From Schleiferilactobacillus shenzhenensis LY-73 (lineage in GTDB: Bacteria; Bacillota; Bacilli; Lactobacillales; Lactobacillaceae), in contig NZ_KI271585.1 of assembly GCF_000469325.1 (NCBI RefSeq), positions 58,531 through 122,530 on the forward strand: a stretch of DNA of 64,000 bases. Direction: 5' to 3'. Below are positions 42,828 to 51,553 of the stretch, piece by piece. The notes below the pieces were generated by a model that searched no databases, was not told where the DNA came from, and worked only from the letters and a program-made list of their open reading frames with translations. The first letter of the stretch is position 1. Each line of letters starts with the position of its first letter. Made by a program: the position numbers and the translations under genes.

Positions 42828-44789
42828 ATGGCGCAAGTTTTCATGTTTGTTTTAATGCTGGCCGCCGTCGTCCTGGCCAACGTTTTAGAAAAGCACCTGG
42901 CCATCATTCCCTTGCCGTTCTGGCTCATTGGGCTGGGCATGGCCTTGGCGATTATCCCGTCCCTCCGAACTTTCACACTGGATCCCTCGGTCTTCGCCTT
43001 TGCAGTGATCGCGCCGTTACTATTTAATGAAGGGCAAAATGCCTCGCGGCTGTGGATTGGGCGAACGTTAGGGAATATTCTGTCGCTAGCCGTGGGCCTG
43101 GTCTTGGTCACCGTCCTCGTCTTAGGTGCCGGTTTGAGCGCTGTCACGTTCATTCCCTTAGCCCTGGCCTTCGGTTTGATTGCCATCGTCACCCCCACCG
43201 ACGCCTCGGCCGTTACCGCCATCAGCCAGACGAACCCGCTGAGCCCGGGGCAGCTGCTGATTCTCGAGAACGAGTCGTTGTTCAATGATGCGGCGGGCAT
43301 TGTGGCCTTTGACCTGGCATTGTCCGCGTATATTTCGGGCCAGTTTTCTGCCTGGGAAGCCACCGGTCAATTCCTCTACGTGGCCATCGGCGGCGTCCTC
43401 TTCGGGGCCGTCGTCGGCACCCTCATCGTCAGCCTGCGCACGCAGCTGATCAAGTGGGGCGACGACGAGCCAATCATCATGACCACGCTGCAGCTGTTGA
43501 CGCCGCTGCTGGTCTACTTCTGCGCTGAAGAGCTGGGCTTCTCCGGCATTCTGGCCGTGGTCGCGGCCGGCATCGCCCACGGGGTGGAGCGGGACCGGCT
43601 GCGTCTGACCAGTGCCCGCATGCAGATCGTTTCCACGAATGTGTGGGAGATGGTGAGCGGTATCCTGTCCGGCCTGGTCTTCGTCCTCTTAGGGGTCACG
43701 CTGCCCCGGGTCGTGACGGTGGCTTGGCACGACAATACCTTCATCCTGCTCATCGGTATCGGCGTGGTCGTCTACGTCAGCAAACTGCTCCTGCGCATTC
43801 TGTGGAGCCGGTACCTCGTCCACGTGCCCCGCAGCCTCCATCGCTGGCGGGACGCGCTGATTATCGGCTTCGGCGGAGCCAACGGGACGATTACCCTGTC
43901 CTTGGCTTTTTCCATTCCCCACAGTGTGCCGCTGCGCAACGAACTGATCTTCATGGCCGCGGTGGTGATCATGATTAGCCTGATCGTGCCGCCAATCGTC
44001 TTCCCCTTTCTGATTCACCGCGCGCCCGCCGTCAACAAGCAGCACATCTGGGTGCGCCGCATGCTGGCGGCGGGGATCAAGGCCATGCGGGAAGAAACGG
44101 GCCACCCGGCCGAGGCTCAGATCGTCCTAGACAGTCTGGCCCAGGAGCGAATTATGGACGATGCCCCCGACCGGCGCCGCCAACAGGCCCTGTTCCAGCA
44201 GGCAATTGCGGCGGAGAAGACTGCCGTGGCCCAACTGCACACGGCTGGCACCATCACCGATGACGAGGCCCATTATTACAATCAGTTCATCGACCTGAAC
44301 AACTTCACCGCGGACCAACGGGTGTGGAAGAATCTCTTCCTGCGGGCCCGGTTTACGCTGCACATGGGTCAGCTGTACCGCGATGTCCGCAGTGTTCAAG
44401 ACGCCTTTTTGACCAGTCCCATCAACCTGGAGCCCATCTTCTGGAAGCGTCAGTTCACGGCCCACGGCGAAGACATCCTGCCGATTGAGAAAGCCGGCTA
44501 TGACGCCGTGATGAAGCGGTTGGCCGAGCTGGAAGATAAGGATAACCGGGCCGAGATCAACACCATCCGCCGGTTCTACCGGGACCGTCACCGCCGCATC
44601 CAGGTCGACGCTGTGGACGGCGACGTCATCTACCAAATGTTTCTCAAGGCGTTCCACGCAGAGTATGAACTGGTGCAAGCCGCCCTGGGCAAGGGGGAGA
44701 TTACCGCCGACCTGGCCGAACGGCTCCAACAACGAATCACCTTCGACGAGATTACCTATTTGCAAAACCGCAAAGCCTTTCAGGTTTAA
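42828..44789 (+). CDS. CPA1-type Na+/H+ antiporter
   Basis: 653 residues: about 12-13 membrane segments in the first ~400 residues and a long soluble C-terminal domain rich in helices. The transport core is recognisable from LLFNEGQNAS, IVTPTDASAVTAI and ENESLFNDAAGIVAFD, with the ion-binding Asp pair. It exchanges Na+ (or K+) for protons in pH and salt homeostasis. The hydrophilic tail is typical of the larger bacterial NhaP/NhaK-like members. Confidence 0.92.
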   Translation: MAQVFMFVLMLAAVVLANVLEKHLAIIPLPFWLIGLGMALAIIPSLRTFTLDPSVFAFAVIAPLLFNEGQNASRLWIGRTLGNILSLAVGLVLVTVLVLGAGLSAVTFIPLALAFGLIAIVTPTDASAVTAISQTNPLSPGQLLILENESLFNDAAGIVAFDLALSAYISGQFSAWEATGQFLYVAIGGVLFGAVVGTLIVSLRTQLIKWGDDEPIIMTTLQLLTPLLVYFCAEELGFSGILAVVAAGIAHGVERDRLRLTSARMQIVSTNVWEMVSGILSGLVFVLLGVTLPRVVTVAWHDNTFILLIGIGVVVYVSKLLLRILWSRYLVHVPRSLHRWRDALIIGFGGANGTITLSLAFSIPHSVPLRNELIFMAAVVIMISLIVPPIVFPFLIHRAPAVNKQHIWVRRMLAAGIKAMREETGHPAEAQIVLDSLAQERIMDDAPDRRRQQALFQQAIAAEKTAVAQLHTAGTITDDEAHYYNQFIDLNNFTADQRVWKNLFLRARFTLHMGQLYRDVRSVQDAFLTSPINLEPIFWKRQFTAHGEDILPIEKAGYDAVMKRLAELEDKDNRAEINTIRRFYRDRHRRIQVDAVDGDVIYQMFLKAFHAEYELVQAALGKGEITADLAERLQQRITFDEITYLQNRKAFQV

Positions 44790-44797
44790 GGCATTGT

Positions 44798-44834
44798 GCG
44801 GCGACCTTCCGGCTCTGTGAAGGCCGCTTTTTTG
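44798..44834 (+). terminator. Terminator after the antiporter
   Basis: GCGGC..CCTTC pairs with GAAGG.CCGC, followed by T6. Confidence 0.75.
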
Positions 44835-44947
44835 TTACACATTTGTGATACTTTGCGCTACCTTTTCCGTAACTGTTGCGGTATGCTTTGCCTAAAGAAT
44901 ACCCGCACCAATAAATTCAATACACAGGTATGGAAAACGAGGCAATA

Positions 44948-45670
44948 ATGATGATTGATTCAAACAAAACGCACCTCACTTGGCGTCAACGGTTGTCCTT
45001 CCGCCGCGACCTGGGCAATCGGCTTAACGTCCTGCGGGCGGCCGTGATGGGGGCCAACGACGGCATCATTTCCACCGCCGGCATCGTGATGGGCGTGGCC
45101 GGCGCCAACATGTCCGCCACAGCCCTGATGCTGGCCGGCGTCTCCGCAATGATCTCCGGCGCGCTTTCCATGGGCGGCGGAGAATACATGTCGGTGTCGG
45201 CCCAGCGCGACTTGCAAAACGCGATCGTGCAAAAGGAAGAAGCAGCGCTGCGGGACGACAAGACGGGCAGCTTCCAGGCCATGTACCGGCACTATTTAGA
45301 TAAAGGCTACGCGGCCGAGAATGCGGCCGCCATGGCCCACACCATTGTCGACAACAATGATATTGCAACGATTCTGGCCGAGAAGTTTCAAATTAAATTA
45401 GACAAGCTGCTCAATCCTTGGCTGGCCGCTGGCGCTGATTTCTTTGCCTTCATTCTGGGGGCGCTGCTGCCGCTGCTGTGCATCACCCTGATTCCAAATC
45501 CCTACAAAGTCGGGGTAACCATGGCCGCCGTAGTTGTCTGCCTTTTCGGCACTGGCTACACGAGCGCCAAGCTGAGCCAGGTCCCCGCACGCAAGGGTGC
45601 TCTGCGGAATATGGTCGTGGGGATGTTGACGATGGTTGTGGGATTTATCATCGGCTCACTGATTGGCTAG
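44948..45670 (+). CDS. VIT1/CCC1-family transporter
   Basis: 240 residues, five predicted membrane segments. Relatives move Fe2+ or Mn2+ across membranes. Signature elements are NVLRAAVMGANDGIISTAGIVMGVAGA (segment 1) and SAMISGALSMGGGEYMSVSAQRD (segment 2), with Glu/Met residues that line the metal path. The start near 44948 follows ACGAGG; an ATG at 44930 has no ribosome site. Confidence 0.9.
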   Translation: MMIDSNKTHLTWRQRLSFRRDLGNRLNVLRAAVMGANDGIISTAGIVMGVAGANMSATALMLAGVSAMISGALSMGGGEYMSVSAQRDLQNAIVQKEEAALRDDKTGSFQAMYRHYLDKGYAAENAAAMAHTIVDNNDIATILAEKFQIKLDKLLNPWLAAGADFFAFILGALLPLLCITLIPNPYKVGVTMAAVVVCLFGTGYTSAKLSQVPARKGALRNMVVGMLTMVVGFIIGSLIG

Positions 45671-45680
45671 GACGCGGAGC

Positions 45681-45702
45681 GCGAAAAATTGGTCAATTTC
45701 GC
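45681..45702 (+). terminator. Weak hairpin after the VIT gene
   Basis: GCGAAAAATTG pairs with CAATTTCGC (one bulged A), followed by TTGTTTGT. Confidence 0.5.
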
Positions 45703-45732
45703 TTGTTTGTAATAAAAACCGAAATTTCCTCA

Positions 45733-45761
45733 TTGACTTTATGATGGTGTAGCCCTAATCT
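45733..45761 (+). promoter_or_regulatory. Promoter of the lanthipeptide cluster
   Basis: TTGACT (45733-45738), 17 bases, TAATCT (45756-45761). The predicted start is near 45768, ten bases before the Shine-Dalgarno AAAGGAGG (45778-45785). Confidence 0.75.
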
Positions 45762-45793
45762 ATGGGTAATCTTTAAGAAAGGAGGAAACCGTC

Positions 45794-45940
45794 ATGCAGC
45801 TCAATCGACTGAACGACCTGAAAGGGATTGCGAAGTTTTCTGTCGCTAACGAGGAAGAGCCTACATTCTGCGGTTACACTTGCAGGAACACTTGCGGCAA
45901 TAGCGTCGGCATCAGGAACACGGAAACATTGCAGGCTTAA
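45794..45940 (+). CDS. Lanthipeptide precursor peptide (48 aa)
   Basis: 48 codons with an excellent AAAGGAGG 8 bases before the ATG and its own promoter. The leader part (residues 1-23) is amphipathic and acidic towards its end (LNRLNDLKGIAKF, then NEEEP), similar in style to class III/IV leaders. The core-like part (24-48) carries Cys26, Cys30 and Cys34 with Thr24, Thr29, Thr33, Ser37, Thr43 and Thr45, seen as TFCGYTCRNTCGNSVG. The next gene is a lanthionine synthetase, so Thr/Ser dehydration and ring closure with the Cys are expected. Too short for routine gene callers. Ring topology and cleavage site are unknown; cleavage after the NEEEP region is a guess. Confidence 0.85.
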   Translation: MQLNRLNDLKGIAKFSVANEEEPTFCGYTCRNTCGNSVGIRNTETLQA

Positions 45941-45952
45941 TCGCCTGCAATG
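45927..45952 (+). terminator. Hairpin over the precursor stop codon
   Basis: CATTGCAGGC-TTAATC-GCCTGCAATG, a perfect 10-bp stem whose loop holds the TAA of the precursor gene. There is no T tract, so it more likely stabilises or separates the peptide message than terminates. Confidence 0.7.
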
Positions 45953-45957
45953 GGATT

Positions 45958-46006
45958 ATTGGCGCTCTTCATTTTCGCCTACCCGACAATGAGGAACGCC
46001 AATTTT
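45958..46006 (+). terminator. Attenuator-like terminator before the synthetase
   Basis: ATTGGCG pairs with CGCCAAT, extended inside by TTCATT with AATGAG, and followed by TTTT. It probably lets the precursor be made in excess over the enzymes downstream. Confidence 0.6.
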
Positions 46007-46034
46007 GTCTAATTAAGCCATTGAGGGTGAACAC

Positions 46035-48617
46035 ATGTCTAACCTAAACAATGAGGGTAAAAGCTTCGAAACAGATTTCCTCACGAAATTTCTGCAACAT
46101 TATGACGCCCGAAATTACACTCGCTATCAGGACGCCCACTGGTTTTACTTTGTTCCAAAAGATGTCACTGGACAAGTCTTACCCGATGGCGGCTTTAAAG
46201 GACACATCTCGGCACAGTTCCAAGATATCCTATCTGTCCTTGAAGTGGCGCTACCAATCATCATCAACAGCAAGTGCTCGTTTAAAGTTGCGGTTTCATC
46301 CCGTCAAGTAACTAACTTGATAGACCTGCATTCTTCTATCACGGAAGCCAACAAATTTCTAACCTTCTATCCTGCCACCATCACAGAATTTAGGTCGCTG
46401 ATGTTCACGTTATTCAATGCGCTACGGCCCTTCAAAGCTCCGAGTATCTATACCGATCAGCAGTGCGGTGTGGGACACCCCTTGCACTTTAGATTTGGCG
46501 CATTCGTCAGTCATTCTCGTTGGAATGCACAGCACAGCGCCTTGGAATACTTCTTCCATTATAATGGCCAGGAATATGTTGACGATCGTTCCCAAGGCTT
46601 TCACCTGCCGACAGATGTTCCTTCGCCGTTCTCTGAGGTTGAAGAAGAGAAACTGGGTTTCTTTGACGATTCCTTGCCAGCAGATAGCCCGCTGTCCGAG
46701 TATACGTTTGAGCGTGACTTGCAGGACCGCAATATGGGGTCTGTCTTCACCGCACGTAATAGTCTAAATCAGAAGGTCATCATTAAAACGGCGAATCCCT
46801 ATGTTCACGGTCCTGCAGAGCATCCAACCGCACAAGACACCCTAAAAAACGAATATACTCTGTTGTGCCGTCTTGCCAGCACTGAGTGCACGCCTAAGCC
46901 GCTGGCTTACTTTTCCGTGTTGGGAACTGATTTCTTGGTGGAAGAATACATTACTGGGAAAACCATCAATCGTGATCTCAGCGTGGACTATCCTCCTTTA
47001 CAAGTGGCCAAAGCAGTTGTCCAAACAGTCCGACGAGTGCATCAAGAACGAGTAACCATCGGTGATCTGTCAAACAACAATTTTATTTACGATGGCAAGC
47101 GGGCTTACCTTATTGATTTGGGTGACAGCGCGCTGACCGCCGCTCACCACGCCGCCCCCCTGCGTTACTACACACCGCGGTATGCCCTGCCGCCGACCCG
47201 CCAGGCCAGACAAAGCTTGGCAAACGATGCTTTTGCCCTTTTTGCCACTTGCGCTGTTGTCTTTTTGGGTAACCCCCTATCCTATCCGGATACTGCCAAT
47301 GAGGCTTTCTTTGACCTGCGAGCACAATTACACACTGCCGAATCGCTTGGCATTTTGAGCACCAACAATACCCACTTTTTACTGGGCTTGCTGCAAAATG
47401 CCTTCCCCGCCATAGCCAGCAAGTCCGTCAGTGGTTCTGCGGCATTCTCCACGGGTGTGTTGACGGATACCTTTGACCGCGTTTTGCCTGTCACAGTGGC
47501 CGGTTATGCCCACCTGGTCCACCAGAAGCCAACCATATCCGGTCGTTACTGGACAAGTAATGCCTTCGCCGAGACCGTCTCTCCCTTGGGTATCCAGCAT
47601 GGCATTGCGGGCATGCTGGGCGTGATCGACGCGTTATCGCCCGATCAATTAAGCACAGGCAGGATCTTACAGATTAATCAGGACTTTGCGCCGTTCATTG
47701 AACGTGAAACTGACAATAGCTATCTGTTTGGCTTAAGCGGCTACGCCTGGGCTCTCCATAGTATTAATAGGGAGCGTGCTGATTCGCATTTAGCGTCAGT
47801 CGTCGCAGCCTTGCTAAACAAAGCCGTTCTACTGCCTACGACCAAGGATGACTATGCCTTAGGCGCAGCCGGGGTCGTTGCCACTTTGGTGTATTGTGCC
47901 GATTCTGACGACACAACAGTCCAGTTAGTCAAGCTCGCTGACAAGCTGGCAAGCACTGTTCATAGTTTTACAGCGATGATTAACCATCAATTGATGCCAT
48001 CATGGCAGGACTTAGGGTTTGCCCATGGCCTGGGCGGCATGGTGTTTGCTCTATTGTCTGCCAGTATACGACTGCATCGCCCGGACCAGCAGCGTATGGC
48101 TCAAGACGGTTTGCTGGTATTGAGAAAGAAACTCGATCTATTATTAGTCATTCAGCATCACCAACGCTATATGGACCTTTCCTGGTGCCAGGGACTCGCG
48201 GGCATTGCGGAGGCCTTGCTGTTGGTCGACGCCTTGATTGATGATGCAACACCCGATGAGGCCCGTCTGAGCAAAATCGAGGACCGCTTAATCGGCGGCT
48301 ATTATTCACTCAATGATGCCGTCTGTCACGGTAAAGCGAGTGTCATGAATGCCTTGCTGGATCATCAGATGCTAGCTCCTGGCACATGGCATCATGAAAA
48401 AGCACTGACGAGATTGATGCAAGCTCAGTTGTTAAATGGCGGCGTTGTTGATCACGGTTATCAATTTACTGATGAGAGCGGTATCGGACATTTACTAGAC
48501 TACGGCGTCGGTCAAAGCGGCACCTTATACACCGTCGCTCGCTACTTTTCTGGGCAGCCCCATCTATTCACGCCCACCCAGGCGGAGATGGCCAGGCTGG
48601 CTCGACAGGGGGATTGA
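46035..48617 (+). CDS. Lanthionine synthetase, class III/IV (lyase-kinase-cyclase)
   Basis: 860 residues. It phosphorylates Ser/Thr of the precursor, eliminates phosphate and closes (methyl)lanthionine rings. N-terminal lyase-like region about 1-200 (KFLTFYPAT, LHFRFGAF); Ser/Thr-kinase region about 230-480 with VIIKTAN, TIGDLSNNNF (catalytic D344) and YLIDLGDS; LanC-like cyclase from about 520. In the cyclase the zinc ligands are kept: C718 (SWCQG) and C764-H765 (CHG). These are normally lost in class III LanKC and present in class IV LanL. It follows the precursor directly. Lower GC than the flanking chromosome suggests transfer. Confidence 0.9.
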   Translation: MSNLNNEGKSFETDFLTKFLQHYDARNYTRYQDAHWFYFVPKDVTGQVLPDGGFKGHISAQFQDILSVLEVALPIIINSKCSFKVAVSSRQVTNLIDLHSSITEANKFLTFYPATITEFRSLMFTLFNALRPFKAPSIYTDQQCGVGHPLHFRFGAFVSHSRWNAQHSALEYFFHYNGQEYVDDRSQGFHLPTDVPSPFSEVEEEKLGFFDDSLPADSPLSEYTFERDLQDRNMGSVFTARNSLNQKVIIKTANPYVHGPAEHPTAQDTLKNEYTLLCRLASTECTPKPLAYFSVLGTDFLVEEYITGKTINRDLSVDYPPLQVAKAVVQTVRRVHQERVTIGDLSNNNFIYDGKRAYLIDLGDSALTAAHHAAPLRYYTPRYALPPTRQARQSLANDAFALFATCAVVFLGNPLSYPDTANEAFFDLRAQLHTAESLGILSTNNTHFLLGLLQNAFPAIASKSVSGSAAFSTGVLTDTFDRVLPVTVAGYAHLVHQKPTISGRYWTSNAFAETVSPLGIQHGIAGMLGVIDALSPDQLSTGRILQINQDFAPFIERETDNSYLFGLSGYAWALHSINRERADSHLASVVAALLNKAVLLPTTKDDYALGAAGVVATLVYCADSDDTTVQLVKLADKLASTVHSFTAMINHQLMPSWQDLGFAHGLGGMVFALLSASIRLHRPDQQRMAQDGLLVLRKKLDLLLVIQHHQRYMDLSWCQGLAGIAEALLLVDALIDDATPDEARLSKIEDRLIGGYYSLNDAVCHGKASVMNALLDHQMLAPGTWHHEKALTRLMQAQLLNGGVVDHGYQFTDESGIGHLLDYGVGQSGTLYTVARYFSGQPHLFTPTQAEMARLARQGD

Positions 48618-48619
48618 CT

Positions 48620-50224
48620 ATGCTTCATTACTTTCGCCTCAATCCGGGACGCACATTCATTGTGTCCCTCATGACCGTGCTCTGTTCAGTCGTGCGCGTG
48701 AGCCATGGGGTCCTCTTGGCCTATATATTGAACGCCATCGTGGCCAAGAATATGCAGCAGTTCGTGCTTTGGACCGTCGCTGATTTTGCCGTCTTCACAT
48801 TACTGGGTATCCTGCTCTTCAGTACCAGTTGGTTAAGAAGTATCCTTATTCAAAAGATGAGCACACAATTACGGTTGGACATTGCCCAAAATGTGACGAG
48901 CGGTGACTATGCTTTTTTTCACCGACACGATACGGGGACTTATGGCTCTTGGTTGACGAATGATATCACGATGATTGAAAGCCAGGGTTTCGCTTGTTTC
49001 TTTCTAATCATCCAACTGATCTGCGACACCGGGTTCACCATTGTGGCCTTTCTTCAATTTCATTGGTCGCTTATCGTCATCTCGTTTCTCCTCGCGTTGG
49101 CGACGTATGGCGTCCCGCAGCTGCTGCACAAACAAATGGCCGTGGCCAACCTGAATGTGACCCATGCTAACGAAAAGTTGCTTGCCAGAGCCCAATCCTT
49201 GTTTAAGGGGTTCGACACCCTCTTTTCTCTGGACTTGCAACGGCATATCCCGGCTGATCTGAAGGAACCTGCGGAGGCTCTGGCCCAAGCCCAGGTCAAA
49301 GAATCTGTCGTCCAGGCGGGCATGAATGGTATCGCCGGTTATTCCAGCATCATCAGCCAAATTACCCTCACGGCTTGGACTGGCCTGCTGGTGCTCTGGG
49401 GATTGACCTCAATTGGTACGATTGAATCTGTCGGTAATCTTTCATTCAATATTTTGAACAGTATGGCCCAACTGGGGCCGGTCATCGTGGCCATTCAAGC
49501 CGTGCAGCCTTTGTTCGCTAAATATGTACCCGCGCCAGCTAACCCTCAAGCGGCTGAGAAAAAGCAATTGCCGGCAGCTGCCGCCGGTCCCATCCAACTA
49601 ACCAATTTGAGTTATACTTATCCAGGAAGCCCAAAAGCAGCGTTGCGTTCAATTACAGTCACAATTGCGCCCACCCAAAAGGTGGCTGTTACGGGACCGT
49701 CCGGCGTGGGCAAGTCAACGCTGCTGAACATCCTGAATGGTAAACTTACGAACTACCAAGGAGCGGCTGAGATCGCCCATATTCCGCTGCAGCAAATTAA
49801 TAGCCATTCCTTGCGCCGCACACTGCTGTACATTGATCAGCAGCCTTATGTTTTTGCCGGCACGGTCCGGGATAACATGAATCTAGGCGAGCACTATTCG
49901 GACAAACAGATCATGGCGGCGTTGCAACAAGCTGACCTGGCAGCCTTTGTCCAAGACCTGCCGGCTGGGCTAGACACCCCCGTTGGCGAAGACGGCCGGC
50001 TTTTCTCTGGTGGTCAGCGCCAGCGCTTGGCCTTAGCACGGGGAATGCTGCGTCAGCGGCACATTATGCTCATTGACGAGGGGACGAGTGCCCTGGACCG
50101 GGCCAGTGCTTTGACCGTGGAAAACAGTTTTCTTAAGCAAGCGGATCTCACAGTGATTTTCGTCACGCACCAACTGCATGACGAGAACAAGGCGCTCTTT
50201 GACCAAGTGATCCAGTTGAGCTGA
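48620..50224 (+). CDS. ABC exporter for the lanthipeptide (membrane plus ATPase)
   Basis: 534 residues: about six membrane segments (1-300), then the ATPase with GPSGVGKST (Walker A), FSGGQRQRLALARG (signature), LIDEGTSALD (Walker B) and FVTHQ. No N-terminal C39 peptidase is present, so it exports but probably does not cleave the leader. The ATG at 48620 overlaps the end of the synthetase operon message by spacing (GGGGG 7 bases upstream), indicating co-transcription. Confidence 0.9.
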   Translation: MLHYFRLNPGRTFIVSLMTVLCSVVRVSHGVLLAYILNAIVAKNMQQFVLWTVADFAVFTLLGILLFSTSWLRSILIQKMSTQLRLDIAQNVTSGDYAFFHRHDTGTYGSWLTNDITMIESQGFACFFLIIQLICDTGFTIVAFLQFHWSLIVISFLLALATYGVPQLLHKQMAVANLNVTHANEKLLARAQSLFKGFDTLFSLDLQRHIPADLKEPAEALAQAQVKESVVQAGMNGIAGYSSIISQITLTAWTGLLVLWGLTSIGTIESVGNLSFNILNSMAQLGPVIVAIQAVQPLFAKYVPAPANPQAAEKKQLPAAAAGPIQLTNLSYTYPGSPKAALRSITVTIAPTQKVAVTGPSGVGKSTLLNILNGKLTNYQGAAEIAHIPLQQINSHSLRRTLLYIDQQPYVFAGTVRDNMNLGEHYSDKQIMAALQQADLAAFVQDLPAGLDTPVGEDGRLFSGGQRQRLALARGMLRQRHIMLIDEGTSALDRASALTVENSFLKQADLTVIFVTHQLHDENKALFDQVIQLS

Positions 50225-50285
50225 GTGACGCCCACTGCTGCGTTATGGTAAATTAGTCAATATACAACAGAAAGCAGGCGACCGC

Positions 50286-51158
50286 GTGGCCCATTCTTAT
50301 CGTCATCCCGATGCCCCCGCTCTTCAAAAATGGCTCGCTGAATTGGGCGGGCCCCAGCAACCGGCCCTCACCCTGTGTGCCCGGGCGCTAGACTGGTTCG
50401 ATACCAACGAGATTGCGTACAGCCGGTTGAATGCCCCTTTCACGCCCCTCCAGCGCAGCGACCTGGACGTGCTGCGGTGGCATAGCGGCACCTGCGGCGA
50501 CTTCAGCAATCTCCTCGTCAGCCTCCTGCAAGCCGCCGGTCTGCCCGCCGCCTATGCGGTCGTGACCCGGGATTGCTACGGTGACTTACAGGATCATATT
50601 TGCGCGGCCACCCAGGACGCCGTCGGCCGGTGGGTGCTGGTCGACGCCACCGATCCCTACCGCAAGTGGCACGGCCTGGCCTGTCCCCATCAGGATTATA
50701 CCCTGCTCACCCCGGCAGCGATGACCGCCCGGTTTCAGCAGGAAGAAAAGACCTGGCAGTCCGCCGCCGCCCAGTGGTCTGATCCCCGCACCGCGGGCTT
50801 ACTCTACGCCCCCTGGCTGCACAGCGAGATCGTGATGGAGACAGAGGACAGTTTAGGATCAGTGTTCATTCTGCTGACGCTGCCCGCACCGGGTCAATGG
50901 CAACTGACTGCCTATTACCAGTGTTACACCGCCGTTCGCGGTGTCGCGCTGGTGCGGCGTGTCCACACGGCTACCACGAGTTTTCTTCAATTCTCAGCTA
51001 ACAGTGCCGCGCATATTTGGGATGAAGGACAGTGGTCTGCTCCGGGAACGGTCCGGGATCTGCCGGCGAAGGTGGTCTTTGCCAGTGAACAAATCGATGC
51101 CGTTCTGGCCGCTCACGAAAAAGAATTGGCAAACGCTATCACCTGTGCCAGCCGCTGA
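50286..51158 (+). CDS. Transglutaminase-like (papain-fold) protein
   Basis: 290 residues, GTG start. Triad of the transglutaminase/protease-like superfamily: C70 in HSGTCGDFSNLL, H104 in LQDHICAA and D120 in WVLVDATDP. No signal peptide, so it is cytoplasmic. Family members are mostly proteases or amidases in bacteria. It begins 61 bases after the exporter, possibly with its own promoter, and would be a candidate for leader cleavage because the exporter has no peptidase; this is inference from position only. GC is higher than in the lanthipeptide genes, so it could also be unrelated chromosomal sequence. Confidence 0.75.
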   Translation: MAHSYRHPDAPALQKWLAELGGPQQPALTLCARALDWFDTNEIAYSRLNAPFTPLQRSDLDVLRWHSGTCGDFSNLLVSLLQAAGLPAAYAVVTRDCYGDLQDHICAATQDAVGRWVLVDATDPYRKWHGLACPHQDYTLLTPAAMTARFQQEEKTWQSAAAQWSDPRTAGLLYAPWLHSEIVMETEDSLGSVFILLTLPAPGQWQLTAYYQCYTAVRGVALVRRVHTATTSFLQFSANSAAHIWDEGQWSAPGTVRDLPAKVVFASEQIDAVLAAHEKELANAITCASR

Positions 51159-51248
51159 CGGGACCGGATTCATTGCGGGCAAGACGTCATGTGGACCCCG
51201 TCCCCCATGCGGTATACTCAAGGCGGAACCGGGATCGAGGTGAGTCCT

Positions 51249-51383
51249 GTGACGACGCGGAGACACGAGCAACAGCGGCAGTCGACTTCTACTGAAGCCA
51301 AGCCGTTGCCCGAACACGATAATGAAGTGCAAAAGATCATTACCGCGATGTTCATCAATGCGATTGACAGTGACTGGTTCTAA
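51249..51383 (+). CDS. Candidate small protein, 44 aa
   Basis: GTG start with GAGGTGAG about 6 bases upstream and a TATACT box at 51213-51218. Hydrophilic N-half rich in Gln/Thr/Ser, C-half HDNEVQKIITAMFINAID ending in DSDWF. No Cys, no membrane segment, no family recognised. Confidence 0.45.
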   Translation: MTTRRHEQQRQSTSTEAKPLPEHDNEVQKIITAMFINAIDSDWF

Positions 51384-51474
51384 ACGGAACGGCTAACCAT
51401 GATTGACTAATCAAACTGTATTGGTAGACGCCGAAAAGCGCCGAGCGTGATGCGTTAAGGGTGCGTTAGCCGGC

Positions 51475-51512
51475 AAAGAGACCCACAACTCCGCGGAGTT
51501 GCGGGTCTCTTT
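51475..51512. terminator. Strong bidirectional terminator
   Basis: AAAGAGACCC.CAACTCC pairs with GGAGTTG.GGGTCTCTTT. Confidence 0.85.
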
Positions 51513-51553
51513 GTATCTGCCGGTGAACCGGCGGATAGCGGCAGATAACTGAA

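Noticed and set aside
48620-50224. Bifunctional exporter with leader peptidase
   Set aside because: The N-terminus begins directly with membrane segments; no C39 Cys/His motif.
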